A DNA stretch of 64,000 nucleotides from Undaria pinnatifida (taxonomy: Eukaryota; Sar; Phaeophyceae; Laminariales; Alariaceae), in the NCBI GenBank assembly GCA_012845835.1, contig JABAKD010000024.1:5636109-5700108 (forward strand), read 5' to 3'. This document shows, in pieces, positions 11,086 to 22,500 of this stretch. A program made the position numbers and the translations under genes. How positions within the stretch are numbered: position 1 is the first letter of the stretch; each line of letters starts with the position of its first letter. Below the pieces are notes generated by a model. That model did no database searches. It was not told the DNA's origin and saw nothing but the letters and a program-made list of their open reading frames with translations.

Positions 11086-12030
11086 ATAAACCCCCCCTCC
11101 AACGCCCCCTCCTTTCCCGCCATCCGCACGATCGCCTAGACCCAGCACCGCGCGTATAGCAAGCCCCTATATATATGATTAATACGCGCGATCGGAGGAT
11201 CACGCACAATGTTGCAAACATCAGTGCCGACCAAATCCTTGATCTCATAGCTGGAGTGTATTTTAATATTATATGTGACCTATTGAACCCCCCCCCGGCG
11301 TTTCGATTTTTTTTTTCCCTCGCCTTCTCTTGCTTAAACGCCCCACCTAATATCGAAACACGCCAGAGAAAGAAACACTTACACGCCCCGGACATCGCCT
11401 CGTTATCGTTTTAGAGCCGTCCATGCCGCTGCTGCAGTTTCCACCCACCCCTTCCCCATCGCCCCCTCCTTCCCCACCACCCGCACCATCACCTAGACCT
11501 AGCACCACGCGTATAGCAAACCCCTACATCTATGCGACTTAACGCCCTCCCGCCTTGCCCCTCGCCCCCCTCGCCAAATGACCTCCCCTCCCCCACAAGA
11601 AATACTTTTAGTTTCCAGGCACAAGTTGACCTACCCCACCTGTCCCCTCCCCCCCCTCCCCCCCTCCCGCCACCCTTTTGATCAAAATCAGGCCCCCACG
11701 TCCTTGAAAACTCCGCCCTCCCCTCACCGGATATTCGACTTTTGCAGGATTCACTTGATAAATTGATGCATTTCCTCCCACAGCTGTAAGATTTTGTCCC
11801 CCTCGGAAACGGGTTTTATAGTTTCCGCGCACAGACTGCCCAACATCACCCTATTCAACCTGATAGCTACACTGTAGTTGCAAGGAGAGTCGCCGACCTA
11901 TATCTTTAAAAGAGGACACACAACCCGTAATACGCGCGATCGGAGTATCACACACAGCTTGCAACGATGAGTATCGACAAAATATTCGATCTCACAGCTG
12001 GAGTTTATTTTAATTTCTTGTAATATGATA
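11086..12030 (-). repeat. R1 repeat, copy 3, inverted against copy 2
   Basis: Reverse-complement R1. From the junction it reads C-rich tract, GATCGCCTAGACC, a block A-like head (about 11196-11275), another block B, the TATAGTTTCCGCGCAC module near 11817, and block A (about 11780-12003) ending CACAGCTGGAGT. With copy 2 it forms a head-to-head pair of nearly 2 kb. Confidence 0.8.
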
Positions 12031-12655
12031 AACAATCCCGTGGCCCACGTGTACCAAAACAAACATTTTGAACAGAAGGAATGGCGTTCCGCTGAATTTT
12101 GGTAAGTGAGACTCGACATTGAGATATCTGCTTTAGAAAAAGTTGTCATTTCTGTTGTGGCGCGTGTCTTGCGCTCTACAATCTATACCAATACCTATTT
12201 GGCGGCAAAGTCTTACTGTTGATATAAAGAAGACGGCTGTACGAGTCCAGGAGGTAAAGGTTTCACAACTGGGACATATCGTCGATCCCCAACTGGTGAT
12301 CTAGATTTTTCAGGACATATCTGCACGGTGTCAGCTAATGTTACCGGGTGGAAGCCGTGCGATATGCACGGTCTAGCACATGTTTGTCTCGGTTTGCACC
12401 ACTTGTACTCGATATATATAGACCCTACTCAACATCCCACAACCGCAGCCCCAGAGGACCCACTGGAGATGATCTAGGTCGTGATCTGCACGAGGTGTGA
12501 TAGGTTTGAACCGTGATCTCAGTACGTCACAATTGTTTCGGCGGTCGGCAATGCAGCGTCGATACCTTTCTGACGGACATCGACTACCCGCCCGTTATAT
12601 TGTTGTTTCATTCCCAATAACCACATACATGTCAAACCATCAAGGCGTTAGTCAG

Positions 12656-12705
12656 GTGGACCGTATCAGACTCGGCAAAGGTGGACCGTATCAGACTCGG
12701 CAAAG
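12656..12705. repeat. Perfect 25-bp tandem duplication
   Basis: Two identical 25-base units beginning GTGGACCGTATCAG lie back to back at 12656-12680 and 12681-12705. The surrounding sequence is unassigned and lies in gene A's putative intron. Confidence 0.9.
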
Positions 12706-12865
12706 TCCCGGTTACAAACAAGACAACTTGAATATCTATTGGATGAATATCTAAACAGCGGCGACTTATGGTCGCCCAACTCCCTACAGTGCTCATCGCC
12801 TGAGTCGCTTTGAATGGATGTGAAGCATCGCCAGTTCTGCAAAAAAACACGGTTCGGGCAACCTG

Positions 12866-13600
12866 CAAGCTGGTTCTTTATAAGAAATACGAGTGTATTC
12901 TTTGGCGAATGTCTGCGTTGTTTTTCGATTCAGACCGTGATTTTTTGCACAAGTCTTCTTTGTGACCTTGCGAAAATCTCACTCAATGTATTTTTTCTTT
13001 TTTGTTGCCTGAATTTTTGTCAGCTAAGGTGTTTTGGAAAATGTGGACCCCATTAGCCCGTTTTATTGGCGAAAACTTAACCAACAACCCCCCCGGGGGG
13101 TCAGGCCTCGATGGCATGTGGAACACCTTTGCAATAGTTCACGGTCTATCTCTCGAAAACGTCGTGAACATTCAAGCTTTTGTGCGTAAAAAATTGTAAG
13201 ATACGTTATAGTCATCAAATGACTTGGTTTAAGTTGAGGATCCAGTTTGTTTGCAAGGTTTTGCTTAATGTTGAAGACAGACGGGTGGCAGATGTTCGAC
13301 TAGTTGCTAAGATCTTTCTACGGACACATCATGACGTACATACAACCGGATCGTGTTTTGTTTGTCGCCCCCGCTGGGAAAAAAAACGCAATATTATTGA
13401 AACAAACGAAATCCTGCAATTGGTCGATACGAGTTTCGCTGCTAGGGACAGCCCGAGGCCGGGAAAAAGTAGCATGCCCATGTCACCCTCTTCCACTAGT
13501 AGTGTTGGGGGTCACCATGATACCTGATATTGACTTTTTGACGCGACTTAGCGGTATTCACGGGAGAGAAAAATTGTTTTTTTTTACATGAACCGGCATG
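12866..13600 (+). mobile_element. Family D MITE, copy 1 (735 bp)
   Basis: Ends CAAGCTGGTTC and GAACCGGCATG are inverted repeats of the family D consensus CAGGCTGGTTCAA. The interior shares TTTTTCGATTCAGAC, GTTTTGCTTAATGTTGAA and GGTCGATACGAGTTTCGCT with the copies at 29522, 33386 and 44787. No coding frame is shared by the copies, so it looks non-autonomous. The TA target duplication clear at 44787-45532 is not clear here. Confidence 0.75.
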
Positions 13601-13713
13601 GATTACCGTAGGGAGGTCGGTGCCCGTGTGAAATAACTGTGGAATCGACAAGGGCGACCCTACGCCGCAGGCATATCAACACCAACCCTCCAATTTTAGT
13701 TGGACATGCTCAC

Positions 13714-14052
13714 CCGTCCGAGGAACCGGTAGGTTTGGTTGTCCAGGCACGTTATGTTGAGGTTGACCATAATGTAGTACCCTGTATCGTCCCAGTGAAG
13801 ACTCTGCACGCCCGCTGTACCCGCACAAATATCTGCATCCTCCATCCCCCCAGGGTCATCGTTGAAGTCTGGAGGAATGGTTGCCTCGTCGCTGTCACCA
13901 GTACATCGCATGACGAGCCCGTCGAGCCAGGATCCACTCCATACGGAGATGGAGTAAACCTTGGTGCCCGCGGGACATGGTACATTTACGCCACAAGCTA
14001 TTGTGGCCGTAAAGCACGCCAATATCGCCCTTGCGATGCCTCTGGAGAGCAT
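13714..14052 (-). pseudogene. Gene A, exon 1 (secreted or surface protein, signal peptide)
   Basis: The minus-strand ATG at 14052 opens 113 codons. A signal peptide (MLSRGIARAILACFTATIACG) is followed by the mature start VNVPCPAGTKVYSISVWSG, then WLDGLVMRCTGDSDE, an acidic DDPGG segment with a Cys, and LNITCLDNQTY holding two N-glycosylation sequons. The exon ends at GGACGG followed by GTGAGC. It is strikingly similar to gene B exon 1 (31476-31816), but lacks one codon in the middle and has one extra base near the 3' end, so the two exons end in different phases (0 here, 2 in gene B). At least one copy is therefore frameshifted or spliced differently. The function is unknown; the Cys-x2-Gly...Gly-Leu-x-Met-x-Cys pattern recurs in exon 2. 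Confidence 0.65.
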
Positions 14053-14389
14053 AATGGCAGCTCAATCTGAGGGTGCGGCGGTGCGAATAGCGAAGGTATT
14101 CGTTCAAGTATTAGAACGGTCTATCACACAAAGAAAACGGCAAGGAAAGGGAAACCCTGAAAAATTCTTTATTCAGCGACACATGGCCGCTTGCGATTTG
14201 CCACGGAAAATGTTTTGCGATTTGAAACACGCCACCACGGGAAGGCTAGGTTACCCTACACCAACAGGATATGTCAAGGTTTGCCTTGGTATAGCGTAAA
14301 CTGGGTACTGTGATGAACACAGTTGGTATCCCCCTAACCGTAGGCCACTTCAACTTATTTCAATGGAGTTTGTTGACAGTATTCGAAGT

Positions 14390-15130
14390 TGGCGTATGGT
14401 CTACCATTCTGACCCCCAAAAACAGCAGAAAAAGAAGGCGGCGGCGTCCGACGGCCCAGTTAGAAAGTCTAAAAGCGTGCAACACCAAGGAATATAATGT
14501 GACACCGTCGGGTTTTTCCTGTGTACAAGGGTTGATTATGACAATTCTGCGCTTGATAAAATATATTTGCGCTACGAACGGCGTATGCTACAGAAAATGT
14601 GGTGGGCGGTTGGTCTGTAGACGCTCCCGAGATTTGTTCACCCGTCCCTTATTTGTTCATGATCACAGACACTGGTATTAGCTATACATCGTCAAAATAA
14701 CTATTTCGACTAACGGCTTTCTAATCAACTCTCAACCAGAGTTTCAGGTTCCCTGCTGCAGCCACCCAAAGACCAGCCTATTGGTGCTGGTGCACCACTA
14801 TAGAGGGTTTCCGGTACTGCTAAGCTTGTTGTCTCCGTAAACCATTTCTGGAGCACCAAGTTTGGGACCGCATCTCGATCTATCACCGCCGTTTGTCCAA
14901 GGTTTGGTATGAGGCTCTCATTAGTGCCCATGCGTCAGCCGAATATACTATATATATTGCCAGTATTTGGTGCACTCGAACTTATCGGGGACACATTTAT
15001 TGTCTAGACTAGAGAGCTCTATTTCACACGCGTCAAGCACCAGAACAGTGTACAGCGAACAATGGCACAGCAGTAGTAACAAAACCGTATCTGCATGGCG
15101 GAAAACGAGTGTGTTGAACTCCAGACATTT
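14390..15130. repeat. Diverged duplicate of 34440-35165
   Basis: Matching landmarks in the same order: TGACCCCCA..ACAG, GCGTCCGACG, TTCATGAT.ACAGACA, GATTAGCTAT, TTTCAGG..CC.GCT.CAGCCAC. It lies upstream of gene A exon 1 just as 34440-35165 lies upstream of gene B exon 1, so it probably belongs to the same duplication. Weak minus-strand frames (for example 14725-14931) do not align cleanly between the copies, so I call no gene. Confidence 0.6.
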
Positions 15131-15250
15131 ACAGAGTCGCAAATAACACCGAACGTTTTTCTCGTTTCGTGGAGCCCCTATTTATATCCCGATTTACAAG
15201 AACAAACAGTTTGTTATTAAAATACACTAGAGATAGAAACGCTTGCCAGC

Positions 15251-15980
15251 CCCGCGATCGCGAGAGAGCGCCCGGCGGGTCAGCGCCGCACCACTAGCGT
15301 GGGCGGTGCCCACCCCACAGTGTTAGTGAAAACATGGGCTGAATCGGTGGCTGCCTGCCCAGCAACGAGGCTGTTAAAGACTCGACATATTTTTTGCGAG
15401 CCGTACCAACAGCAATAAATAGTTGTGCTTTTGTTGTCGTGCCTCTATTAACAAGTATATATGTGTGATGAATTCCGAATTCCTCCGCACAAGTGGCTAG
15501 CTGCAGATATATCACTCCAGATCGAAACACGAGACACTCCCCCGTGATCGCAAGAGAGCGCGCTGAGGGCGAGCAACGCACCACCAGCGCGGGCTGTGCC
15601 TACCCCACGCTGCCAGGAGAAAAAGCGGGCTGAATGGGCGGCTTTCTGTCGGAATACGAGTCTAATAAAAAAACTCGAGACATTTTGCAGAGTCGTAAAA
15701 ACGAGTGTTTTTGTCGAGGGGTCTCTCATCGCGGGGGGTGAAGCCACCAATTCCGCGAACAAACCCTGTGTTGTAAAAAACAACACTCTAAATCAAAGCA
15801 CCTACCCATGCCCCCGTGATCGCGAGAGAGCACGCCGCGGATCAGCGCCGCACCACCAGCGTGGGCCGTGCCCACTCCACGCTGCTAGCTAAAAGATGGG
15901 CTGAACCGGTGCTTGTCTGCCCCAGCAACGAGGCTGTTGACACAACAAGAGACATGTTAGCGAGCCGTCTCACATCCTTC
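15251..15980. repeat. Tandem repeat, three units of 270-290 bp (family J)
   Basis: Units start at about 15251, 15541 and 15813 with CCCGTGATCGCGAGAGAGC. Each continues with a CCACCAGCGTGGGC..GCCCAC.CCACGCT hairpin, then TGGGCTGAA and an ACTCGAGACATTTTG-type block. The units are diverged but collinear. A short inverted block A fragment of R1 follows at about 15979-16085. No gene is seen. Confidence 0.8.
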
Positions 15981-16394
15981 GTGAGGACACACACAGAGTA
16001 ACACGCGCGATTGTATCACATAAAACTTGCCAATATGAGTTTCGACAAAATCTTCCATCTCACAGATAGGGTGTATAGACTATATATATTGTTATAATGT
16101 ACGATTGCGACTAAAAATACGTGCCAGATATGATAGTTATTATTCAACAGGTGTGTGATATTGACGCTAAACTGCTATTTCACCCTCCAGCGCAATCAAT
16201 AACCTTGTCGATGTGGGACTCTGAGGTCACCAATTATAAGACAAATACACACAACACAAATACAGCAAGCAAGGTGATGTAATCATGCAATGCCACCGCC
16301 AATGATCACGAGGTGGACAAGTGCTAATCAGTACACGGGCTTAAACTAATAAAATTTACTCCGGAGTACATTTTCATGGTCCACAGATGATGGT

Positions 16395-17935
16395 GGCTAC
16401 CTTCGGATACTACTACACTTCTAATGGTGTAGAGGTGGTTTTGGAGTTCGAATTTGACGTGGTGTGGGTGAAACCTCGGTGGAACTCTTCTTGGTTTCGT
16501 CTGCGTAAATAAAAAGTAATATACCCTTGATATACCCCAAAAACAAAATCTGCGGAGAGGGCTTGGCAGCGTCCGTAGGCAAAATATCCCTTCACAGCTA
16601 GCTGTCAGATTTTGTCTCCCTCAGAAACCGGTTTTATAGTTTCCGCGCACAGACTGACTAAAATCATCCTGTTGACCCTGATAGCTACACTGTAGTTGTA
16701 AGGGGAGTCGCCGACCTATATCCTTAATGAGGACACACAACTCGTAATGCGCGCGATCGGAGTATCACACACAGCTTGCAAAGATGACTTTCGACGAAAT
16801 CTTCGATCTCACAGCTGGATGGAGTGTATTTTCATTTTTTATAATAATTATCAAGTCGAAGAGGGAAGAAAGGGCTGACGTCCTCTCTCGATCAACAAGA
16901 AGACGCTCGCCCTAGATAAAGGGCATTGGTGTGAAGAGAGTCGGCTTAGTGACCCCGGATCCAAGTTTTGTCTAGAAAGGGATAATAAACGTCAAGGGAA
17001 AGTGCGAAGATAACACTCAGTCGCAGATAGAACGAGGCGCAAACAAAGGAACAAAAATAATGTGTGTGAGTTGTCTTCAAATAATACCGTTCTTTCTACC
17101 CGACGAGATTACCACGCCATTTTGTGCTAAGTGAGGCTAGTAGGTCGCCTGCGGTCTAGTGTCGAGGGATCCTCACCTTGCCGCATACCGGAATATTACA
17201 CCACCATGATTCTCCGAGTAATAATCAGGAGAACACGTTTTCACAACTGGGGCAGTCTCACCTCTGCTGCTTGATTTCACGCAGGAACGTTTCTCCAGGC
17301 TCAGCTCCTTTCCTTCTAGCGCAAAATCGATGGCCTCAGAGTTGCAAAATCGAACCAGCCACTTACTGCTGTAACAGAGACTGCACCCAAAACAGCATTG
17401 ACTGACTCAAGGGGGCGACATACGTGCACAGGGAGCAGTTGCTTATCCAAGTGCGAAGTATACCGGTATACTCTGGCAATATAGTACTATTAATAGCACT
17501 ATTACAAATGTACTTAATATTATAATATATCAGGTATAATAGACTAGACTACACATCCATACATCTGATCTGGCAGAAATGAACATATATATATATACTG
17601 TTCGGAGTGGTTTAAAATGGTTGTTAATACGAGTGAAAGTACTACGTGAGCTGAATGGCTGGAAACTAAGTAGATGGGGAGATTGGTCCCGACAACCGGT
17701 TATATTCTGGACAGTTTCCGTTATCGGTATATTATATACGTGAACACGCGTGTACTGATGAGGTAGCGAGATTGGTCCCAACACCCGGTGACTTTCCCGC
17801 CTTGACAGTTTTCAGTATCGGTATAGTGTATACGTGTACACGCGTGTACTAATAATGATGCGCCCTATGATAGCCCGGTGACGACGAAGGTATATAGGTG
17901 CATGGAAAAGTAAAAAAAAATTACGCGAAACGACG
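16395..17935 (+). repeat. Family C repeat, copy 1, with R1 insertion
   Basis: Collinear with 61865-63000. Shared landmarks: GGTTTTGGAGTTCGAA, TCTAGAAAGGGA, GTCGCCTGCGGTCTAGTGTCG (17136), GCTGCTTGATTTCA, AGTTGCTTAT and GAGATTGGTCCC. This copy holds an extra inverted R1 block A and an internal 89-bp tandem duplication (units at about 17679 and 17768). No frame is conserved between the copies, so it is probably a mobile element without genes. Confidence 0.75.
16585..16870 (-). mobile_element. Solo R1 block A inserted in family C
   Basis: Reverse-complement block A from AGCTGTCAGATTTTGTC (about 16600) to GATCTCACAGCTGG (about 16820), plus short AT-rich flank. Family C copy 2 lacks it: there GGCACAATCAGAG runs directly into AGCTGACGTCTTC, equivalent to GGCAAAAT (16577) and GGGCTGACGTCCTC (16871) here. 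That makes copy 2 the empty site and shows block A can move alone. Confidence 0.8.
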
Positions 17936-18380
17936 CGTGCACCTCCGTAGATAGTAGCGATAGGTAGGGGTGAGATTTTTATTGGGAGGGGTCTTAATTT
18001 TTGTCCACTATAATGGTTAGTGTTGGTATTTTTACTTTATTTAGGCGGGGAATTTTTGCGAGTTAGATCCAACATCATACCTGGTATCTATTATATAAAT
18101 TTATTACCGTAGTTCCCACTATTATAGACTACTGCTCTATCATATGTATGGTAGGTGGTTTAGTTTGTTTTTCCTCCCCCTATCGCGGGAGGAGTACCAA
18201 TACAGAGTATTATTAGCTATCAAATGTGTTAATATTAATGCAGCATTCGAGAATTAAAGTCGGCTACTCCCAAAAATATCTCCGTGGGACACGAACCCAC
18301 GGTTCCAAATTGATACCGCTGTGAACATTTTCTGAAAAATAATCAGGACGTCAGGTGTGAGTTAGACGGAATTCGGGTCA
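17936..18380. other. AT-rich unassigned stretch
   Basis: No open frame of note. It includes a tRNA-like T-arm (18282-18302), described separately. Confidence 0.5.
18282..18302 (-). repeat. tRNA-like T-arm, possible SINE or tRNA fragment
   Basis: The minus strand reads CCGTGGG-TTCGTGT-CCCACGG, a perfect 7-bp stem around a T-loop like a B box, followed by a T run. No matching acceptor, D arm or anticodon arm is visible, so this is not a whole tRNA gene. Confidence 0.4.
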
Positions 18381-18383
18381 TAT

Positions 18384-19957
18384 TATTATAAAAATTGAAA
18401 TACACTCCAGCTGTGAGATCGAAGATTTCGTCGAAACTCATATTTGCAAGCTGTGTGTGATACTCCGATCGCGCGTATTACGGGTTGTGTGTCCTCATTA
18501 AGAATATAGGTCGGCGACTCCCCTTGCAACTACAGTGTAGCTATCAGGGTCAACAGGGTGATGTTAGGCAGTCTGTGTGCGGAAACTATAAAACCCGTTT
18601 CTGAGGGGGACAAAATCTGACAGCTGTGGAAGGAAATGCATCAGTTCATCAAGTGAATCCTGTAAGTCGAATATCCGGTGAGGGGAGGGCGGAGATTTTA
18701 GGGACGTGGGGGCTTGATTTTGATTAAAAGGGGGGCGGGGGGGGGGAAGGGGGGGGAGGCGACGGGTGGGGCAGGTCTATTTGTGCGTGGAAACTATAAA
18801 TATTTCTTGTGGGGGAGGGGGGGGGAATGTGGCGGGGGGGGGCGGGGGCGGGGGGGAAGGGCTTAAGGTCGCATAGATGTAGGGGTTCGCTATACGCGTG
18901 GTGCTAGGTCTAGGCGATGGTGCGGGTGGTGGGTGAAGGAGGGGGCGTTGGGGACGGGAGTGGGTGGGAATTGCAGCAGCGGCGTGGACGGCTCTGAAAC
19001 GATAACGTGGCGATATCCAGGGCGTGGAAGTGTTTATCACTCTGGCGGATTTTGATAGTAGGTGGGGCGTTTAAGCAAGAAAAAGCGAGGGAAAAAACAC
19101 ACTCCTGGTAGCATACAATGTAGAAAGGTCGAATACCAAACGTATACGGCGCTTGGTTTCAATATCACGACGAGAGGAAGGGATTAGACTATTATTATCA
19201 AAAAAGAAAATACACTCCAGCTGTGAGATCGGCGATCGGCGATTTCGTCGATACTCATCTTTGCAAGCTGTGTGTGATACTCCGATCGCGTGCATTACGA
19301 GTTGTGTGTCCTCATTAAGAATATAGGTCGGCGACTCACCTTACAACTACAGTGTGGCTATCAGGGTCAACAGGGTGATTTTGGTCAGTCTGTGCGCGGA
19401 AACTATAAAACCCGTTTCTGAGGGGGACAAAATCTGATAGCTGTAGAGGGATATATATGTATCTTTCTATCAAGTGAATCTTGTAAGTCGAATAGCCGGT
19501 GAGGGGGGGGGGCGGAGTTTTGAAGGACGTGGGGGCCTGGTTTTGATCAAAAGCTAGCGGGTTTGGAGGGGGGGGAGGGGGAGGGGGGGGGAACGGGGGG
19601 GCAATTTGTGCATGTAAGCTATAAATCCTTTCAAGGGGATAAATATGACGGTTTTGGCACCAGTTTATTAATGGGGGGGGGTTGGGGCTGGGGGGGGGGG
19701 GTTGGGGCGGGGCGGGGGGGGGTGGCGAGGGTTGGGGCGGGGGGGGGGGGTGTGGGGCAGCTCCATATGTGCGTGGAAACTATACATTATTTTGAGGGGA
19801 TGAATGTGACGGTTTTAGAAATAATGCATCAGTTTATCATATATATCCTAGAGTAAGTCGTACAATCAGTGAGTGAAGAGAGGGTGGAGTGTTCGAGGGG
19901 GTGGGGTTGCGATGTGTTTGGGGGGGTGGGGGAAAGGAAGGGCTTTAGGTGAGGGGT
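18384..19957 (+). repeat. R1 repeats, copies 4 and 5 in tandem
   Basis: Two complete block A units in the same orientation (about 18403-18630 and 19213-19446). Each is followed by the sequence around AAGTCGAATA.CCGGTGAGG, the GATCAAAAG/GATTAAAAG G-run spacer and the GGAAACTATA module. The first copy carries a block B (GCGTGGACGGCTCTGAAACG) up to about 19107. The second carries long G tracts (19680-19750) and breaks off at about 19957 in unrelated sequence. Confidence 0.85.
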
Positions 19958-20930
19958 TACTATTTCGGGTTAAATGCCCTATAATTGACATTTTTAAGGC
20001 CATGAAGGCCATTAGGGACATCTCTTATAAGTAAAGGAGTATACGGAGCAGAAAATGACATGGATTTTCGGGTCGCAGAATCAGACGGGCAGAATCGGAT
20101 CGACAACCCTTGATTGAATCCCTCATTTACGGGTAGAAAATTTCTTTGTTTCAAAATCAGCGTTAAAAATTATCGACAGCGGCGTTCGCTCGAATACGTC
20201 CTCGCACGAGTTCGCTGTACCAGGGCATCTCAGCGCACACGCAGATAAAGTTTTGCTCTGGTGACACGAGGGAAAACACACCGTCTGCGATGCACGCGAA
20301 GAGGGTTGTTTTTCTCCTCGCTCCCGTCGGTCTCGTGGATCAGCTACGACGACATATCGCGGACGCCGACTGTCCTCGTCCTCGACAAGTACGAGTAGTG
20401 TGTGTTATGTTTGGCGAATGCTGCAATCGCGACTGACTGCTAAAAGATTGGCAAGGCTCTTATAGTCGTCATCATCACTATCCCATCCCATCGGCACGTG
20501 GTCAGACGCGACGTGTGCGCTAGTGGATAGCGGGACACAACAACAACACCACGGGTACACCTATGATACGTGTTGCTATTGGCAAGGAGATAGAAATGTA
20601 TTTAGATGCGTTTCTGGTATCTTGGACTGCGTTTGAACTACTGCAACAGCAGTACTAATCTGCTCTTGGCTTGTTACCACGCTTTTTGTCTCCCACAACA
20701 TGTTGAACCAAATCCGGGTGCCGTTTTCGGTTTGGGTAGGGATGTCATACGAAACTGGTCCCCTTTTACGGGCGGAGGCATATTTTCCTATATATATATC
20801 TGATGATTTAATGAATATCGCAATACCAATATGAAAATTTCGTATTACACAGCATCATATCTACACGATACAACTTGTAAATGCATCGCGATTTTGGCAA
20901 ATCAAACGATACGTAAATCGATGTGAGTGA
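19958..20930. other. Unassigned sequence
   Basis: Short frames on both strands, none with recognisable domains, splice-site support or a paralogue in the window. Confidence 0.4.
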
Positions 20931-20934
20931 GATA

Positions 20935-21384
20935 TCGTATTTACTATTTGGGTACACGACTACGTACCTGGTACACGATATTACCGATACTGGTGAGATA
21001 TCGTAGTTGCTATGGATTATGATATTGCAAGACACATGGCAAGATATCAAGGTAAGACCCAACATTAGACGAATCATGATACAGGAACACACAACACATG
21101 ATACGATATAGATATATCCCAAAAGTTAGAACCGACATTTTTTATGCTCGGCATTGTAATGTCCGATGCATTGCATTTCCCATGAATTCATGGTCGTCGT
21201 TAACATGTCCAACGCATTATTAATCCCATGAAATAATGCTCGTCGGTAACATGCTCAGTGCAACACGTTTCCCATCAATGAATTATCGTCATTAACATAT
21301 TATCATGGTCAATGTACTACACATGATCCATGATTTCACTATCGTCGTTTAAAATTTCCAATGCACTACATTTCATCCCCGTCG
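20935..21384. repeat. Degenerate tandem array, left part
   Basis: First a stretch of irregular GATATCGTA / GTACACGA motifs (20935-21110). Then diverged units built on CTCGTCGTTAACATGT..CAATGCACTAC..TTTCCCATGATTTCATG, with starts near 21190, 21240, 21285, 21345 and 21378. Unit length varies, about 35-75 bp. The array resumes at 22156 after the insertion at 21388. Confidence 0.7.
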
Positions 21385-21387
21385 TTA

Positions 21388-22152
21388 GGCTATCTCTTGT
21401 ACGGTCGGGTTCCACCAGTCAGTCCAAAACGACCCTTTTCGACTGGACTTTCTTTCGACTGGATCCTTCTGGCCCATCTTTTAATCGTCAGTCGAGCCGA
21501 CTATAAAGGTTTTGTGCTTTTCATAGAGGTGGTTGGTGTGAGGGAGTACTGCTGCTGTATGGCAGTCGAAAATCGGTTGGCAGCTCCGTGCTTCGTGTGT
21601 TCTTCGCAGGCAAGGCGAGCTTCGCACGCGACGAACCCTCGTCCAAGCGGGTAGGTAGCGTTGACCTTAGCCGAAAGTCGCCAAGAAGCTACGTTCGTGG
21701 CGTTTCATTCAGCCGGGAGCCGCTAAAGCTACAGCAAACGTAGCTGTTGTTGGCAAAACGGCACCGATAACGCGCGCCGCTGCCGTCGTGTGTGACACAC
21801 GCTGCGGGCGAGCGGAGCTAGAAGTGCGCCACGATGACTCGTAGAGAGGAGCTACAGCAGTGATAGTCAAGCCAGCGTCGGTGCTGTTGTATGATACTGC
21901 TGTGCGGTACCTGGTATGGATGTGTGGGCATGTGGGTGTGTTTTGTGGTGCGATGAGCGATGGGGTCGGTTAAAAAAACAGGCGTAAACTTTTTCAACTG
22001 GCAGATCCAGTCGAAAAAGTCTAATTTTTCGACTGGATCCCCAAGTCGGAAAACTCAGTAGAAAAACGTTGAGTCGAAAAAAGCCCTTTCTCGACTGTGA
22101 AAGAAAGCCCGATCTCGGCTTCAGTCGAAAAAGTCCACAAATCCGACTGGCC
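21388..22152. mobile_element. 765-bp TIR element with TTA target duplication
   Basis: It interrupts the array exactly: CGTCG-TTA lies on the left (TTA at 21385-21387) and TTA-ACATG on the right (22153-22155). The uninterrupted unit reads GTCGTTAACATG. The ends start GGC and finish GCC, and both end regions carry many AGTCGAAA / TTTCGACTGGA motifs in inverted arrangement. A 3-bp TTA duplication is typical of PIF/Harbinger elements, but no transposase frame was found, so the superfamily is an inference. Confidence 0.75.
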
Positions 22153-22155
22153 TTA

Positions 22156-22500
22156 ACATGTTCAGTGCACTACACATTTCCCATGATTTCATTCTCGTCG
22201 TTAACATGTTGCTGGTTTCCTGAGTGTATGCTCGTCGTTGACATGCATATGCCTGTTCAATGTCCTCGGTACATTTTCATTAATTCATGTGTTCCGTGAC
22301 AAGTTCTGGATGTTCATGAATGCATATCCCGTGACACATTCTCGTTATATTGTTGTGACCGCATGTACGTTCTCGTTATACCGTCGTGAAAGCATGCTCG
22401 TCATTAACGTGTTCAATGGCTCGGTACGCTATATGAATACATGCTTGTTGTCATCATGTGCATGCTCGTCCAATGCACTCGTTATCACATGCATATATAT
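22156..22500. repeat. Degenerate tandem array, right part
   Basis: Continues the array at 20935-21384 with CTCGTCGTTAACATG-type units near 22195, 22230, 22398 and 22448, increasingly diverged to the right. Similar faint motifs (CTCGTCAT, TTCGTCATACC) persist to about 22960. Confidence 0.65.

Noticed and set aside
13639..14070. Plus-strand 143-codon frame over gene A exon 1
   Set aside because: It is antisense to exon 1. The minus-strand reading has a signal peptide, sequons, a donor site and a paralogue.
15251..15980. CRISPR-like array
   Set aside because: Only three long, diverged units with no short identical repeats or unique spacers, in a eukaryotic setting.
18282..18302. Functional tRNA gene
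   Set aside because: Only a T-arm is present; acceptor, D and anticodon arms are missing.
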